Source: Bacteroidaceae bacterium (GTDB lineage: Bacteria > Bacteroidota > Bacteroidia > Bacteroidales > Bacteroidaceae). From it: a stretch of 64,000 nt of DNA. The DNA lies in NCBI GenBank assembly GCA_017479555.1, contig JAFVCB010000032.1, forward strand, positions 1-64,000, read 5' to 3'. The position numbers and the translations under genes are program-made. Positions 26,691 to 35,301 of this stretch are shown here, one piece after another (the first letter of the stretch is position 1; every line of letters starts with the position of its first letter). Below the pieces are notes generated by a model, which made no database searches, was not told the origin of the DNA, and saw nothing but the letters and a program-made list of their open reading frames with translations.

Positions 26691-29189
26691 TTATTTCAGC
26701 ACGGTGGCAAGCACTGCTGCAAGACTCACACCCATCGTGCCGAGCGAGAGCATTTCGGCAAAGGAGATTCCTCTGCGGGCTGCTTTACTGGGTACTACTA
26801 TCTCGCAGCCAGGTTCGATGTCCTTGCTGCTTCGCACACGCGTCACTGTACCATTCATATTCACCGCAAACACGCGATGTTTCTTGGCACGCTGGCTGAA
26901 GCCACCACTCTGGTTGATGTAGTAACTGAGTGGTGCGCCCTCGCGATAGGTGATGCTGTTGGGATAAATGACTTCGCCGTTGGTGGAAACGATGTTCGTG
27001 AACTGCGGAATGATGATGCGGTCGTTGTTGCGAAGCACTACGTCCCATTCGCTGCCTGGTTCGGCCAATGCTCTATCGAGATAGATACCTACGCTACGCA
27101 CATCGCTCAGTTCGAGTTTGCGCACGTCGATACTGTCGGTGACAATGAGCTTCAGCAGGGTGTTGCGCTTGAGTATTTCTTCGTAGGTCAACACGCGCTC
27201 CAGTCGTGCGCCGTGGGCGTAGGCTTCAGGTGTGAGTCCGCCTGCCATACGGATTACATCACTCAAGCGCACCTCTTTCTGCGTGAGCGAATAGGTGCCT
27301 TGGAAGTTTATTTCGCCGCTTATCGTGACGTGTTCTTGTTCGATATAACCTGGTGAGCGACGCACATAGACCTCGTCGAAAGGCTCTAAGACAAACGCTG
27401 AATCGCTGCCTACCACCAATCCGTCGCGGAGCTGGAAGCTATACCAACGGGCTGTCTGTGCGCCCATCTCGTCTACACCATTGTTGCGAATGCGGCGCGA
27501 CACATCCACACGCACCAGCGAAGCGGCATCTTTCAGACCGCCTGCCTGTATGATGAAATCTTCGATGCTCGTGTTGGCCACAAAGTCGTACACACCGGCC
27601 ATCTGCACCTCACCGAAGATACTCATCGTACGCTCTTCCTGCAAATCCTGTGTAGAAGCGATGAACACCACGTCGCGTGTCTGCAAGGGTACATCGGGCT
27701 CGGTATGTGCCAATAAGCCTTCGAGGTTCACGGAGATGGCCTCGGTCGTATTGTCGGGGCGACGACGATGAATGAGCGCGCGTCCTGTAAAGGCGTATTC
27801 GGTCAGTCCACCAGCACGCTCTATGAGTTGGCGCAAGGTGGTGACGTTGCCGTCTACTTGGTACATGCCTGGGCGGCGCACCTGTCCTTTAAGCTCCACA
27901 GCATTGCGGTAGCGATTGAGGGCTGAGTCTACATATACGCTATCTCCATCGGCCATATAGAATGTGCTACGGTCGTCGGGGGTGACACTGAACACGGCCA
28001 GCTCACCACCCTGCTTGCGCACCAAGGAGATGTTGTCGGGATAGGCATCGCCCGCCAAGCCGCCCGCGTAAGCGAGCAACGTAGACAGGCTTTCACCCGT
28101 CTTGAGTTCGTAGAACATGGGACGCTTCACGCGGCCTGCCACGCGCACCATGTTTTGGTACGTACCGACTTGGATGACGTCTTCGCTCTGCAGACGCACA
28201 TTGCCCGTGAGACGACCATTGATGAGGTAGTCGTAGATGTCCACTGTGCTGATGACACGACCGCCGCGTATCACCTTGATGTTACGCATCGTACCTATGT
28301 CGGTCACACCGCCTGCTAAGTACAGGGCGTTGAAGACGGTAGAAAATGCAGAGAGCGTGTATGTACCTGGTATCTCCACGTCACCCATCACGTGCACCGT
28401 AATAGTGTGTGTTTGTCCCACTGTGAGGCGTATCTGTGAGCTCTGGTAGTGGCGGCCTATGGTGGCGCGTAGCCTATTGGTGGCCTCTGTCACAGTCAGC
28501 CCTGCGACGTTCACAGGACCGTAGCCTTTGAGGTCTATCGCACCCTCGGGCGACACGGTGGACTCGAAGTTCTTTTGCGAAGCGCCGTAGATGTCTACAA
28601 AGACTTGGTCGCCCACTCCTAAACGATAGTCGGCGGGGATAGCGATGTTCATCTCTGGCTCGAAGGTGAGCTTCTCCTGTCTGAAGATGTCGTGTCCGAA
28701 GATGCGCGTGGTGGGATCTTCTTCTACGTCCAAGTATCTTGAGCGTTGCAAATCGAGTGAGTCTTCTACGAAGTACGAGAGTGCATCGTCGTAGTCGGCA
28801 TCTCGTTCGCGGTCATTGCTGTACTGGCGTTGCTGATTGCGGGGTTGAACGGGCTGGCGGTCGGTCTGCTCTTGCTGACGACGTGTCTCGCCATTGCGCT
28901 GACGAGTTCGCGACGAGGACTGCGTGTCTTCGCGCCGTCCTGTCGTACCACTTTGCTGCATACGCTCATAGCGGTCGCGCACACGCCGCACTTGTTCTAC
29001 CGTGACACCGCGTTCCACCAGCTTGGTCATCAACTGGCTACGCGATGTGCCGCGCGCCGTCTCGCTCACGATGAAGTCCATCACTTGGTCATCGGTCATG
29101 CCCGACTGCGCATACAGGGGGGCTACGGCGAAAAACATCGTGGCGGCAAGCAACAGCGGACGCAACACACGTGATATAGATGTGGTCAT
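26691..29189 (-). CDS. Polysaccharide export outer membrane protein, Wza-like, with several SLBB domains
   Basis: An 832-residue secreted protein. After the signal peptide (VLRPLLLAATMFFAVAPLYAQ) and a Gln/Arg-rich low-complexity region (about 65-125), a Poly_export domain begins near residue 180 (YRLGVGDQVFVDIYGASQ). Multiple SLBB repeats follow (for example HVMGDVEIPGTYTLSAF and FGEVQMAGVYDFVAN). A hydrophobic C-terminal stretch ends the protein. I use the ATG at 29189; a more upstream start at 29234 would precede the signal peptide with 15 unrelated residues. No lipobox cysteine is seen, unlike E. coli Wza. The rest of an exopolysaccharide locus is not adjacent. Confidence 0.87.
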   Translation of the reverse strand: MTTSISRVLRPLLLAATMFFAVAPLYAQSGMTDDQVMDFIVSETARGTSRSQLMTKLVERGVTVEQVRRVRDRYERMQQSGTTGRREDTQSSSRTRQRNGETRRQQEQTDRQPVQPRNQQRQYSNDRERDADYDDALSYFVEDSLDLQRSRYLDVEEDPTTRIFGHDIFRQEKLTFEPEMNIAIPADYRLGVGDQVFVDIYGASQKNFESTVSPEGAIDLKGYGPVNVAGLTVTEATNRLRATIGRHYQSSQIRLTVGQTHTITVHVMGDVEIPGTYTLSAFSTVFNALYLAGGVTDIGTMRNIKVIRGGRVISTVDIYDYLINGRLTGNVRLQSEDVIQVGTYQNMVRVAGRVKRPMFYELKTGESLSTLLAYAGGLAGDAYPDNISLVRKQGGELAVFSVTPDDRSTFYMADGDSVYVDSALNRYRNAVELKGQVRRPGMYQVDGNVTTLRQLIERAGGLTEYAFTGRALIHRRRPDNTTEAISVNLEGLLAHTEPDVPLQTRDVVFIASTQDLQEERTMSIFGEVQMAGVYDFVANTSIEDFIIQAGGLKDAASLVRVDVSRRIRNNGVDEMGAQTARWYSFQLRDGLVVGSDSAFVLEPFDEVYVRRSPGYIEQEHVTISGEINFQGTYSLTQKEVRLSDVIRMAGGLTPEAYAHGARLERVLTYEEILKRNTLLKLIVTDSIDVRKLELSDVRSVGIYLDRALAEPGSEWDVVLRNNDRIIIPQFTNIVSTNGEVIYPNSITYREGAPLSYYINQSGGFSQRAKKHRVFAVNMNGTVTRVRSSKDIEPGCEIVVPSKAARRGISFAEMLSLGTMGVSLAAVLATVLK

Positions 29190-29273
29190 AGAATCTTTCG
29201 AGTTTAGGAGATGAATGCTACGAACGAGCCACACGTACGTGCGCTCTTTGATTTAAACGTACAAATCGTGGCT

Positions 29274-30188
29274 TTATTGTCTCTCGAAGTTGGTTTTGGA
29301 CACCAAGCGTGCTATCGAGCGCGTATCTGTGTCGTAAACGACCTCCGTGGGGAGCGTCGCGTTGGCTGCGGGATTGGGTACCCACTCGCCGAGGAAAATG
29401 CCCCACAGGGTTTCGTCGTGGTCGGCAAAGAGGCGCAGGGCGAGATTCACGACATTCTCGCGCATACGCACCGAGCTATCGGGCTGATGATAGGCTCTGT
29501 CGCGGGGATAGTCGATGTAGTCTATGAGTAGCGGTTTCTCTAAGGGCTTCAGCACGCGTACCATTTGTTGAACGGCCTGCGGTAAACGACTGAAGACGTG
29601 ACTCAGCGACTGTTGCACGCGGTCGAGCGAGGCCCAACCCTGTTCTTTGTAGCCAAGCACGAGGCCTACAAAGTCTACTCCAGGGAGTCGCACCAAGGTG
29701 TTGAAATCGTGGTCGGACGCTTGGCGCACGGAAACGCCGTGAAGCGCGCCAGGAGTGGCTGCCACTATTTGCTTAAAGGCATCGGCCAACTCTGCAGAGG
29801 GTACACGATTGGTGTAGACCATCGTATAGGCTTTGACCGTGCCTGTGTGGCTCGCTACAGCGGTGCTAAGGGCTTGCATGTCGAACTTTACAACTTGTGT
29901 ATCGGGGATAGCCACGAACACATCCATCTGATAGGTTTCGGCTACGGAGAGTAGCGTGTCGAGTGCGCCAAATGGGGAGTTGCCGCGCAGTTCTATGCGA
30001 AGCTGCTCCACACCCTGGGTGTGAATGGACTCGAACGATGCTTTGACACTATCAACGTCGCCAAGCGCAAAGGCGGTATTGGTGGACAGACCGCCAAAAC
30101 GTGCGGTCGGGAAATCGCTCTGGGCTGACGCGCTGAGGCTCATGGCGAGGCTCAGTAGTAGCGCGGGTATGATACGTAAGGATTTCAT
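29274..30188 (-). CDS. Secreted protein with a glycosidase-like barrel, function unknown
   Basis: A 304-residue protein with a signal peptide (MKSLRIIPALLLSLAMSLSASAQ). Alternating strands and helices (VEQLRIELRGNSPFGALDTLLSVAETYQMDVFVAIPD; GVDFVGLVLGYKEQGW; KPLLIDYIDYPRD; LWGIFLGEWVP) suggest a TIM barrel like that of GH5 or GH26 glycosidases, but I cannot place catalytic acids with confidence. It is encoded 84 bp upstream of the Wza homologue on the same strand, so a role in polysaccharide handling is possible. This is inference only. Confidence 0.6.
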   Translation of the reverse strand: MKSLRIIPALLLSLAMSLSASAQSDFPTARFGGLSTNTAFALGDVDSVKASFESIHTQGVEQLRIELRGNSPFGALDTLLSVAETYQMDVFVAIPDTQVVKFDMQALSTAVASHTGTVKAYTMVYTNRVPSAELADAFKQIVAATPGALHGVSVRQASDHDFNTLVRLPGVDFVGLVLGYKEQGWASLDRVQQSLSHVFSRLPQAVQQMVRVLKPLEKPLLIDYIDYPRDRAYHQPDSSVRMRENVVNLALRLFADHDETLWGIFLGEWVPNPAANATLPTEVVYDTDTRSIARLVSKTNFERQ

Positions 30189-30279
30189 AGCTTGGGGATA
30201 TTTATTCGGTGAATAGATATTTTATATTGATAAATCGTAGTTTGTTGGAGGCTATTAAACACTGGTGGCAGGCGTATGG

Positions 30280-33015
30280 CTAATCGAAGAGTTTGAGCCT
30301 ATTCTCGCGCGCCTCGGTGAGCGAACGCAGTTGGGGTTGCTCGCTGCCAGCCTGCTCGCGTAGCTGCGCGTATTCGGCTTCGGTCTCACTGACAAAGGCA
30401 TCGCGCGTAGCAGGGTTAAGCACTTTGGCCGCCACGAGTACCATCTGACTGGCATCCTTGGTCCACAGCACGGGGCCGTTGTAGCGTGGGGCTATCTTCA
30501 GCGCGGTGTGGAGCTTACTGGTGGTAGCTCCACCGACACACACTGGCACGTCGATGCCAGCTTTTGCGAGAGCCTCCACGGTGTTTATCATCTCGTCCAA
30601 GCTCGGCGTAATGAGGCCGCTGAGCCCTATGAGTTGGGCGTGGGTTTGTTGTGCGGCCTGCACGATGGTCTCGGCTGGGGTCATCACGCCAAGGTCGGTG
30701 ATGGCGTAACTGTTGCACGCTAATACCACACTAACGATGTTCTTGCCGATGTCGTGGACATCGCCCTTGACTGTGGCTAAGAGTACACGCCCCGCACTAC
30801 TGCCCTCTTGCTTCTCGGCCTCGATGTAGGGTTCGAGTACGGCTACGGCGCGCTTCATCACGCGGGCGGTCTTGATGACTTGCGGCAGAAACATCTTGCC
30901 CTCGCCGAAGAGTTCTCCTACGCGGTTCATACCCTCCATCAGTGGCCCTTCGATGACGTTGATGGCGTGAGGGTATTCTTGGCGCAAGGCTTCGACGAGT
31001 GTTTCTATGTCGCGCTCGTCACCGCGCCGCAGTTTTTCGGCCAACTGCTCTTGTAGGGTCAGCGATTCTATCGGCGCAGCCGTCGTGGGTGCAGTCCCCA
31101 CCTTATGCTCCATCGTGCGAGCAGCCAGCTCCATCAAGGCTTGTGGGGCATCAGGGATGCGACACAGCAGAGCGTTCTCTATAATCTCCACCTCATCAGC
31201 GGGGAGGTCGGCATAGGTGAGTGCCGTATTGGGATTGACGATGCCCATATCCATTCCTGCACGTATGGCATGGTAGAGGAACACGGCGTGCATGGCCTCG
31301 CGAATATAGTTGTTGCCGCGAAAGGCGAAGCTGAGGTTGCTCACTCCGCCACTGATATGCACGAGTGGCATGTGCGCTCTAATCCACGCTGTGGCGCGTA
31401 TGAAGTCGAGCGCGTAGCGATCGTGTTCGGCCATGCCTGTACATACGGCGAGGATGTTGGGGTCGAAGATGATGTCTTGTGGTGACAGACCAACGTTCTC
31501 TGTGAGCAGACGATAGGCGCGTTCGCAGATGGCGATGCGCCGCTCGTAGGTGGTGGCCTGTCCCTCTTCGTCGAAAGCCATGACTACCACGGCAGCGCCG
31601 TAGGCCTTCACGTCGCGTGCGTGGGCGAGGAATACGTCCTCTCCTTCCTTGAGCGAGATACTGTTCACGATGCACTTTCCCTGAATGCAGCCGAGCGCGG
31701 TTCGCACGACATCCCAGTTGCTACTGTCTACCATGAAAGGCACACGCGCCACGTCGGGTTCTATGGCGAGGAGGTTCAGGAAGTGCGCCATCTCTTTCTG
31801 CGCATCGAGCAGACCGTCGTCCATGTTGATATCGAGCACCTGCGCGCCAGCTTCGACCTGTGTGCGTGCTATGCTTACGGCCTCGTTGTATTGCTGCTCC
31901 TTGATGAGACGTAGGAATTTGCGCGAGCCTGCCACATTGAGCCGTTCACCCACATTGACAAATCGGCAGTCGTCGGTCTGCTCCCAACGGTCGAGGCCAG
32001 CGAGTCTGAAAGCCTGGCTCGCAGGGGCGGGACGGCGTGGGGTGGCATGGCGTACCAAGGGGGGAAACAGGCGGATATATTCGTCGGTCGTGCCGCAGCA
32101 ACCGCCGACGATGTTCACCAGTCCTTCGTCGATAAAGGTCTTGACCTCTTCGGCCATCTGTGCTGGGCTTTGGTCGTAGCCTCCCATCGCGTCGGGCAGG
32201 CCTGCGTTGGGGTGGCACGAGACGTAGCAAGGCACTTCACGCGAAAGCTTGCGCAGGAAAGGCAATAGGTCGTGCGCGCCAAACGAGCAGTTCAGTCCGA
32301 TGCTCAGCACGGAGGGGCGCAGCAACGTGGTGATGAGTGCCTCGATGGTCTGCCCAGTGAGTATGCGACCCGACTTGTCGGCGATGGTGGCCGAAAGCAT
32401 GATGGGCAACGTGTGTTGGGTGCGACGCATGGCTTCTTCGGCAGCCATGATGGCGCATTTGGCATTGAGCGCGTCGAATATGGTCTCTATCAGCAGCACA
32501 TCCACTCCGCCGCGTATCAGAGCCGTCATCTGCTCCACGTAAGCGTCGAAAAGCTGGTCGAAGGTGATGGTACGCAGGGCTGGGTCGTTCACATCGGGAC
32601 TCATCGACAAGGTGCGGTTGGTGGGGCCCACACTGCCCGCCACGAAGCGCGGCCTGCCATCCTGGGCGGCAAACGTATCGGCCACTTGGCGTGCAATGCG
32701 TGCGCCAGCGGTGTTGATGGCTTCTACTAAGTGCTGACAACCGTAGTCGGCGAGCGATATTTGTTGGGCTGAAAAGGTATTGGTCTCGATGATATCAGCT
32801 CCTGCGGTGAGGTACTTGCGATGTACCTCTTCCACGATCTGAGGTTGCGTGAGGCAAAGCAGGTCGTTGTTGCCACGTTGCAGCACGGACAGGTCAGCAA
32901 ACTGCTTACCGCGATAGTCGCTCTCGGTGAGACCGTAGCGTTGGAGCATAGTGCCTGTGGCGCCGTCGAGCACCAAGATACGTTCTCTGAGTTGTTGTAC
33001 GATGCTTGTGGGCAT
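30280..33015 (-). CDS. metH: Cobalamin-dependent methionine synthase without the reactivation domain
   Basis: A 911-residue MetH, which transfers methyl from methyl-THF to homocysteine through cobalamin. Modules in order: homocysteine domain (about 1-320, LDGATGTMLQ, zinc cysteines in LNCSFGAH and GGCCGTTDEYI), pterin domain (about 345-610, NVGERLNVAGSRKFL, QVLDINMDDGLLD), B12 cap and B12-binding domain (about 640-880, GDVHDIGKN with the cobalt-ligating His, GLSGLITPSL, CVGGATTSKLH). The C-terminal AdoMet/flavodoxin reactivation domain of the ~1227-residue E. coli enzyme is missing. The gene ends naturally, not by frameshift. smpB lies 56 bp upstream; there is no room for a cobalamin riboswitch directly before it. 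Confidence 0.95.
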   Translation of the reverse strand: MPTSIVQQLRERILVLDGATGTMLQRYGLTESDYRGKQFADLSVLQRGNNDLLCLTQPQIVEEVHRKYLTAGADIIETNTFSAQQISLADYGCQHLVEAINTAGARIARQVADTFAAQDGRPRFVAGSVGPTNRTLSMSPDVNDPALRTITFDQLFDAYVEQMTALIRGGVDVLLIETIFDALNAKCAIMAAEEAMRRTQHTLPIMLSATIADKSGRILTGQTIEALITTLLRPSVLSIGLNCSFGAHDLLPFLRKLSREVPCYVSCHPNAGLPDAMGGYDQSPAQMAEEVKTFIDEGLVNIVGGCCGTTDEYIRLFPPLVRHATPRRPAPASQAFRLAGLDRWEQTDDCRFVNVGERLNVAGSRKFLRLIKEQQYNEAVSIARTQVEAGAQVLDINMDDGLLDAQKEMAHFLNLLAIEPDVARVPFMVDSSNWDVVRTALGCIQGKCIVNSISLKEGEDVFLAHARDVKAYGAAVVVMAFDEEGQATTYERRIAICERAYRLLTENVGLSPQDIIFDPNILAVCTGMAEHDRYALDFIRATAWIRAHMPLVHISGGVSNLSFAFRGNNYIREAMHAVFLYHAIRAGMDMGIVNPNTALTYADLPADEVEIIENALLCRIPDAPQALMELAARTMEHKVGTAPTTAAPIESLTLQEQLAEKLRRGDERDIETLVEALRQEYPHAINVIEGPLMEGMNRVGELFGEGKMFLPQVIKTARVMKRAVAVLEPYIEAEKQEGSSAGRVLLATVKGDVHDIGKNIVSVVLACNSYAITDLGVMTPAETIVQAAQQTHAQLIGLSGLITPSLDEMINTVEALAKAGIDVPVCVGGATTSKLHTALKIAPRYNGPVLWTKDASQMVLVAAKVLNPATRDAFVSETEAEYAQLREQAGSEQPQLRSLTEARENRLKLFD

Positions 33016-33071
33016 GTGGTCGGAGGGATTGTGGATGAAGGAAGTGCGTGGAGCGATATAGACGATTGTCC

Positions 33072-33539
33072 TTAGTAATTGCGATGAAAGGTGCGCTGCA
33101 TCTCGCGTTTGGCTTCGCGCTCCTTGATGCCTTGGCGCTTGTCGTAGTCGTGCTTACCACGGCACAGAGCTATGTCGAGTTTAGCCAGGCCTTTCTCGTT
33201 GATGTATAGAAGCAGGGGCACGATGGTGATGCCGGGCGACTTGGCTTCGTTGGCCAGTTCGCGTATCTCGCGCCGATTGAGCAGCAACTTGCGTTCACGC
33301 AGAGGTATGTGGTTCCGAAACGAACCGAAAGCGTATTCGGCGATGTACATATTCTTTACCCACACTTCGCCATTCTGCACCAGACAATAGGTGTCCGCCA
33401 AGCCCGCCTTACCAGCTCGTATGCTCTTAATCTCCGTGCCATAAAGCACGAGTCCAGCCGTAAAGCGCTTGACGATGTGGTAGTCGAACTGCGCGCGGCG
33501 GTTCTTGATCTGCACGGTGGGTGACTTTTTCTGTTTCAT
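33072..33539 (-). CDS. smpB: SsrA-binding protein SmpB
   Basis: A 155-residue tmRNA partner that rescues stalled ribosomes. The beta-barrel core shows the family signature: [46 protein letters not shown] and [18 protein letters not shown], the basic tail that enters the mRNA channel. Length is normal. It lies upstream of metH on the same strand, 15 bp after the DMP19 gene, so the three are probably one transcript from the promoter at 34083-34114. The tmRNA gene itself is not in the window. Confidence 0.97.
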   Translation of the reverse strand: MKQKKSPTVQIKNRRAQFDYHIVKRFTAGLVLYGTEIKSIRAGKAGLADTYCLVQNGEVWVKNMYIAEYAFGSFRNHIPLRERKLLLNRREIRELANEAKSPGITIVPLLLYINEKGLAKLDIALCRGKHDYDKRQGIKEREAKREMQRTFHRNY

Positions 33540-33554
33540 AGTTGCAGGCGACTG

Positions 33555-34058
33555 TTATACCACACGAACAAAGTCGTCGATATGGGCATCAACATAGGCG
33601 GCAACGGCTTCTACATAGGCATCTTCTTCGTCGATAAATGCGTCGTCGTAGGCATCGAAGGCGGGATGACTCTCGTAGAGCGCCATAAACTCATCATCGT
33701 CCATGTCGCGCGTGAGTTCTTCGTGGTAACGCCCGTAGAGCGGACGCACGCCTTGGAGTAGCTTGTAGAGCGGGCGCACGTCCCAGTCGCGAAACACGCG
33801 TGCCACTGGATTGCGAAAGAAGAACGCGCCGTAGCCGTTGTGGATGAGTTGTATGAATCCCCCCTCGCCCACCTCGCGGCGCAGCACGGCGAAAGCCAAG
33901 AGCGTGAGTTGCTCAGTGGTGAAGCGCTGGAGCGTTTCGGCGGTGATTTCCTCGCCCGCCTCGGCCTGTAGCGCGGAGGTAACGGCCTGCAGAAAGCCTG
34001 CAGCACCGCCCGTCTGGGCTGCGTGGCGTAGCGTATGGTCTGATAGCTGAATGTCCAT
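33555..34058 (-). CDS. DMP19-domain (DUF4375-like) protein
   Basis: A 167-residue acidic cytoplasmic protein resembling the DMP19/DUF4375 family, recognised by the pattern 'GEGGFIQLIHNGYGAFF' in the middle and a helical N-terminal region. The first DMP19 was described as a DNA-mimic protein in Neisseria, but most members are uncharacterised and I do not extend that role. The protein ends in an acid-rich stretch (DAYDDAFIDEEDAYVEAV). The start is fixed by the promoter: the -7 element lies at 34083-34090, so the ATG at 34058 (MDIQLSDH) is the first that can be transcribed. Confidence 0.75.
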   Translation of the reverse strand: MDIQLSDHTLRHAAQTGGAAGFLQAVTSALQAEAGEEITAETLQRFTTEQLTLLAFAVLRREVGEGGFIQLIHNGYGAFFFRNPVARVFRDWDVRPLYKLLQGVRPLYGRYHEELTRDMDDDEFMALYESHPAFDAYDDAFIDEEDAYVEAVAAYVDAHIDDFVRVV

Positions 34059-34082
34059 CGGTGATAGTCTGTTTTCAGCGGG

Positions 34083-34114
34083 CAAAGATACGTTTTTCTG
34101 TCGGCTCTGCCAAA
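34083..34114 (-). promoter_or_regulatory. Promoter of the DMP19-smpB-metH transcript
   Basis: On the minus strand TTTG (34111-34114), a 20-bp spacer and TATCTTTG (34083-34090), an exact match to the Bacteroidetes consensus. Predicted start ~34076, 18 bases before the ATG at 34058. Confidence 0.85.
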
Positions 34115-34221
34115 CGTCGCGCGCGCGATGTGGCTGCCTACATCAATTTGATGTCTGCACGCATGAGTTTATGACGAAAGCGCATAGGCACTGATTTTCT
34201 TCGCCCTTGGTTGCATTCTAT

Positions 34222-34305
34222 AAACTTAGGTTTAGTTTATACAAACTTAGGTTAAATTCTTACAAACTAAGCCTAAGTTTTCAAGAACTCAACCTAAATT
34301 TATAA
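34222..34305. repeat. AT-rich palindromic array, 4 units of 21 bp, second copy
   Basis: Units start at 34222, 34243, 34264 and 34285 with cores ACTTAGGTTTAGTTT, ACTTAGGTTAAATTC, ACTAAGCCTAAGTTT and ACTCAACCTAAATTT. Units 1-2 and 3-4 are roughly inverted to each other. The flanks 34201-34212 and 34309-34320 are reverse complements at 11 of 12 positions, so the whole 120 bp can form one large cruciform. Same unit length and number as the array at 7111. Confidence 0.87.
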
Positions 34306-34461
34306 TCTTCAACCAAGAGCGCCCAAAATCCGCTTGAGGTAGAAAAATAGCGGTATCGATTTGGATACGAGCCGCGCGAAACGGGTTACGGCTATGCCTT
34401 AGCAAAAAACTTGTGAAAGGAGCGCCGCAAAAATGATAAAGCGATGTGCATAAAACGGGAA

Positions 34462-34515
34462 AAGGTCTGCCGCCCCTTCTTTAACTTTGCAGTTAGAGAA
34501 GGGGCGGCAGACCTT
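34462..34515. repeat. Very long perfect hairpin
   Basis: Arms 34462-34480 and 34497-34515 pair perfectly over 19 bp. The inner 16 bases add a 5-bp stem (TAACT with AGTTA) around TTGC, giving a ~25-bp stem with one mismatch. The loop contains TAACTTTGC, an exact TAnnTTTG element. GGGCGGCAGACCTTA, the right arm's end, occurs again at 34576-34590. It may terminate ndk transcription (minus strand is followed by TTTCCCGTTTT). Confidence 0.85.
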
Positions 34516-34561
34516 AGGCAGGGGTAAAACGACCAACGGGAGCGCAACCCCTGTACAATGC
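34511..34561. repeat. ~50-bp dispersed block, copy 1
   Basis: Matches 41248-41299 at about 46 of 52 positions. It contains ACCTTAGGCAGGGG, then CGGGAGCGCAACCCCTGT; CAGGGGT and ACCCCTG can pair to form a hairpin. Confidence 0.8.
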
Positions 34562-34625
34562 ACGCAAGCCCTAAAGGGCGGCAGACCTTAATCCATAAAG
34601 AAAGCTGTCAACAACATGGAGCTGA

Positions 34626-34709
34626 CAACGGATGCGAGAGAGCGGGCAACGGATGCGGGCGGGCAAACGATTGATGCGGGCGGACTGTCGACGGATGCGG
34701 CCTGTTTCT
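34626..34709. repeat. GC-rich 21-bp tandem array next to ndk
   Basis: Four units of 21 bp start at 34626, 34647, 34668 and 34689, each with GATGCGG or GATGCGA at the same place (CAACGGATGCG, CAACGGATGCG, CGATTGATGCG, CGACGGATGCG). It ends 13 bp from the ndk stop codon. No coding frame is evident. Confidence 0.8.
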
Positions 34710-34722
34710 CGCAAACCAGCGC

Positions 34723-35190
34723 TTAAAACTCGTCGTTGGCGTAGGTAGAGAGGAAGTTGTTGGGCTTGTAGTCGAAAATCTCGTCTTCGCGGAAGAAGCG
34801 TGCCACCTCAGCGCGGGCGGTGTCGGGGCCGTCACTGGCGTGAACGATGTTCTCTTGAAAACTCATGGAGTAGTCACCGCGTATGGTGCCTGCGGGTGCT
34901 TTGCGCCCGTTGGTAGGACCTGCCAAGGTGCGCACCACTTCGATAGCGTCAACTCCCTCGAGGCAGAGAGCCACAACGGGGCATGCCATCATGGAGTCTT
35001 TGACGCGTTGGAAGAAGGGCTTGTCGGAGAGGTGGGCATAGTGTTCGGAGAGCAGCGCATCGGTGAGCTGCATCATCTTGAGTCCTGCCACGCGCAGGCC
35101 TTTGCGTTCAAAACGTGTGATGACTTCGCCAATGAGTGCACGCTGTACAGTGCCTGGCTTGAGCAATACAAGGGTCTTTTCGAGTGCCAT
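34723..35190 (-). CDS. ndk: Nucleoside diphosphate kinase
   Basis: A 155-residue enzyme that balances nucleoside triphosphates by moving phosphate through a histidine. The active-site motif NIVHASDG includes the phosphorylated His; MALEKTLVLLKPGTVQRALIG, MACPVVALCLEG and LAGPTNGRKAPAGTIRGD are typical. The C-terminus (FFREDEIFDYKPNN) is slightly longer than in E. coli (143), as usual in Bacteroidetes. It is followed on its 3' side by a GC-rich repeat array. Confidence 0.97.
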   Translation of the reverse strand: MALEKTLVLLKPGTVQRALIGEVITRFERKGLRVAGLKMMQLTDALLSEHYAHLSDKPFFQRVKDSMMACPVVALCLEGVDAIEVVRTLAGPTNGRKAPAGTIRGDYSMSFQENIVHASDGPDTARAEVARFFREDEIFDYKPNNFLSTYANDEF

Positions 35191-35301
35191 AGTAAAAGAT
35201 TTTTAGGTTAGTATAAATGTGATGTATGTATATCTGATGTTGTTGCGCGCACCTCATTGGCTTTGCGCTGGAGCTATGCGCGTCGGTTGTGCGCACACCT
35301 T

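Larger units (their letters stand above)
34115..34722. other. Gene-free stretch packed with repeat elements
   Basis: About 600 bp with no credible gene, between the DMP19 promoter and the 3' end of ndk. In order it holds: an AT-rich 21-bp array inside a 120-bp palindrome (34201-34320), the box GAGGTAGAAAAATAGCGGT (34335-34353) also found near the array at 7111, a very long hairpin (34462-34515), a block shared with 41248 (34511-34561), and a GC-rich 21-bp array (34626-34709). Confidence 0.8.

Noticed and set aside
33016..33071. Cobalamin riboswitch before metH
   Set aside because: Only 56 bp separate smpB and metH, too short for a B12 riboswitch, and no conserved B12-box was seen upstream of the transcript start near 34076.
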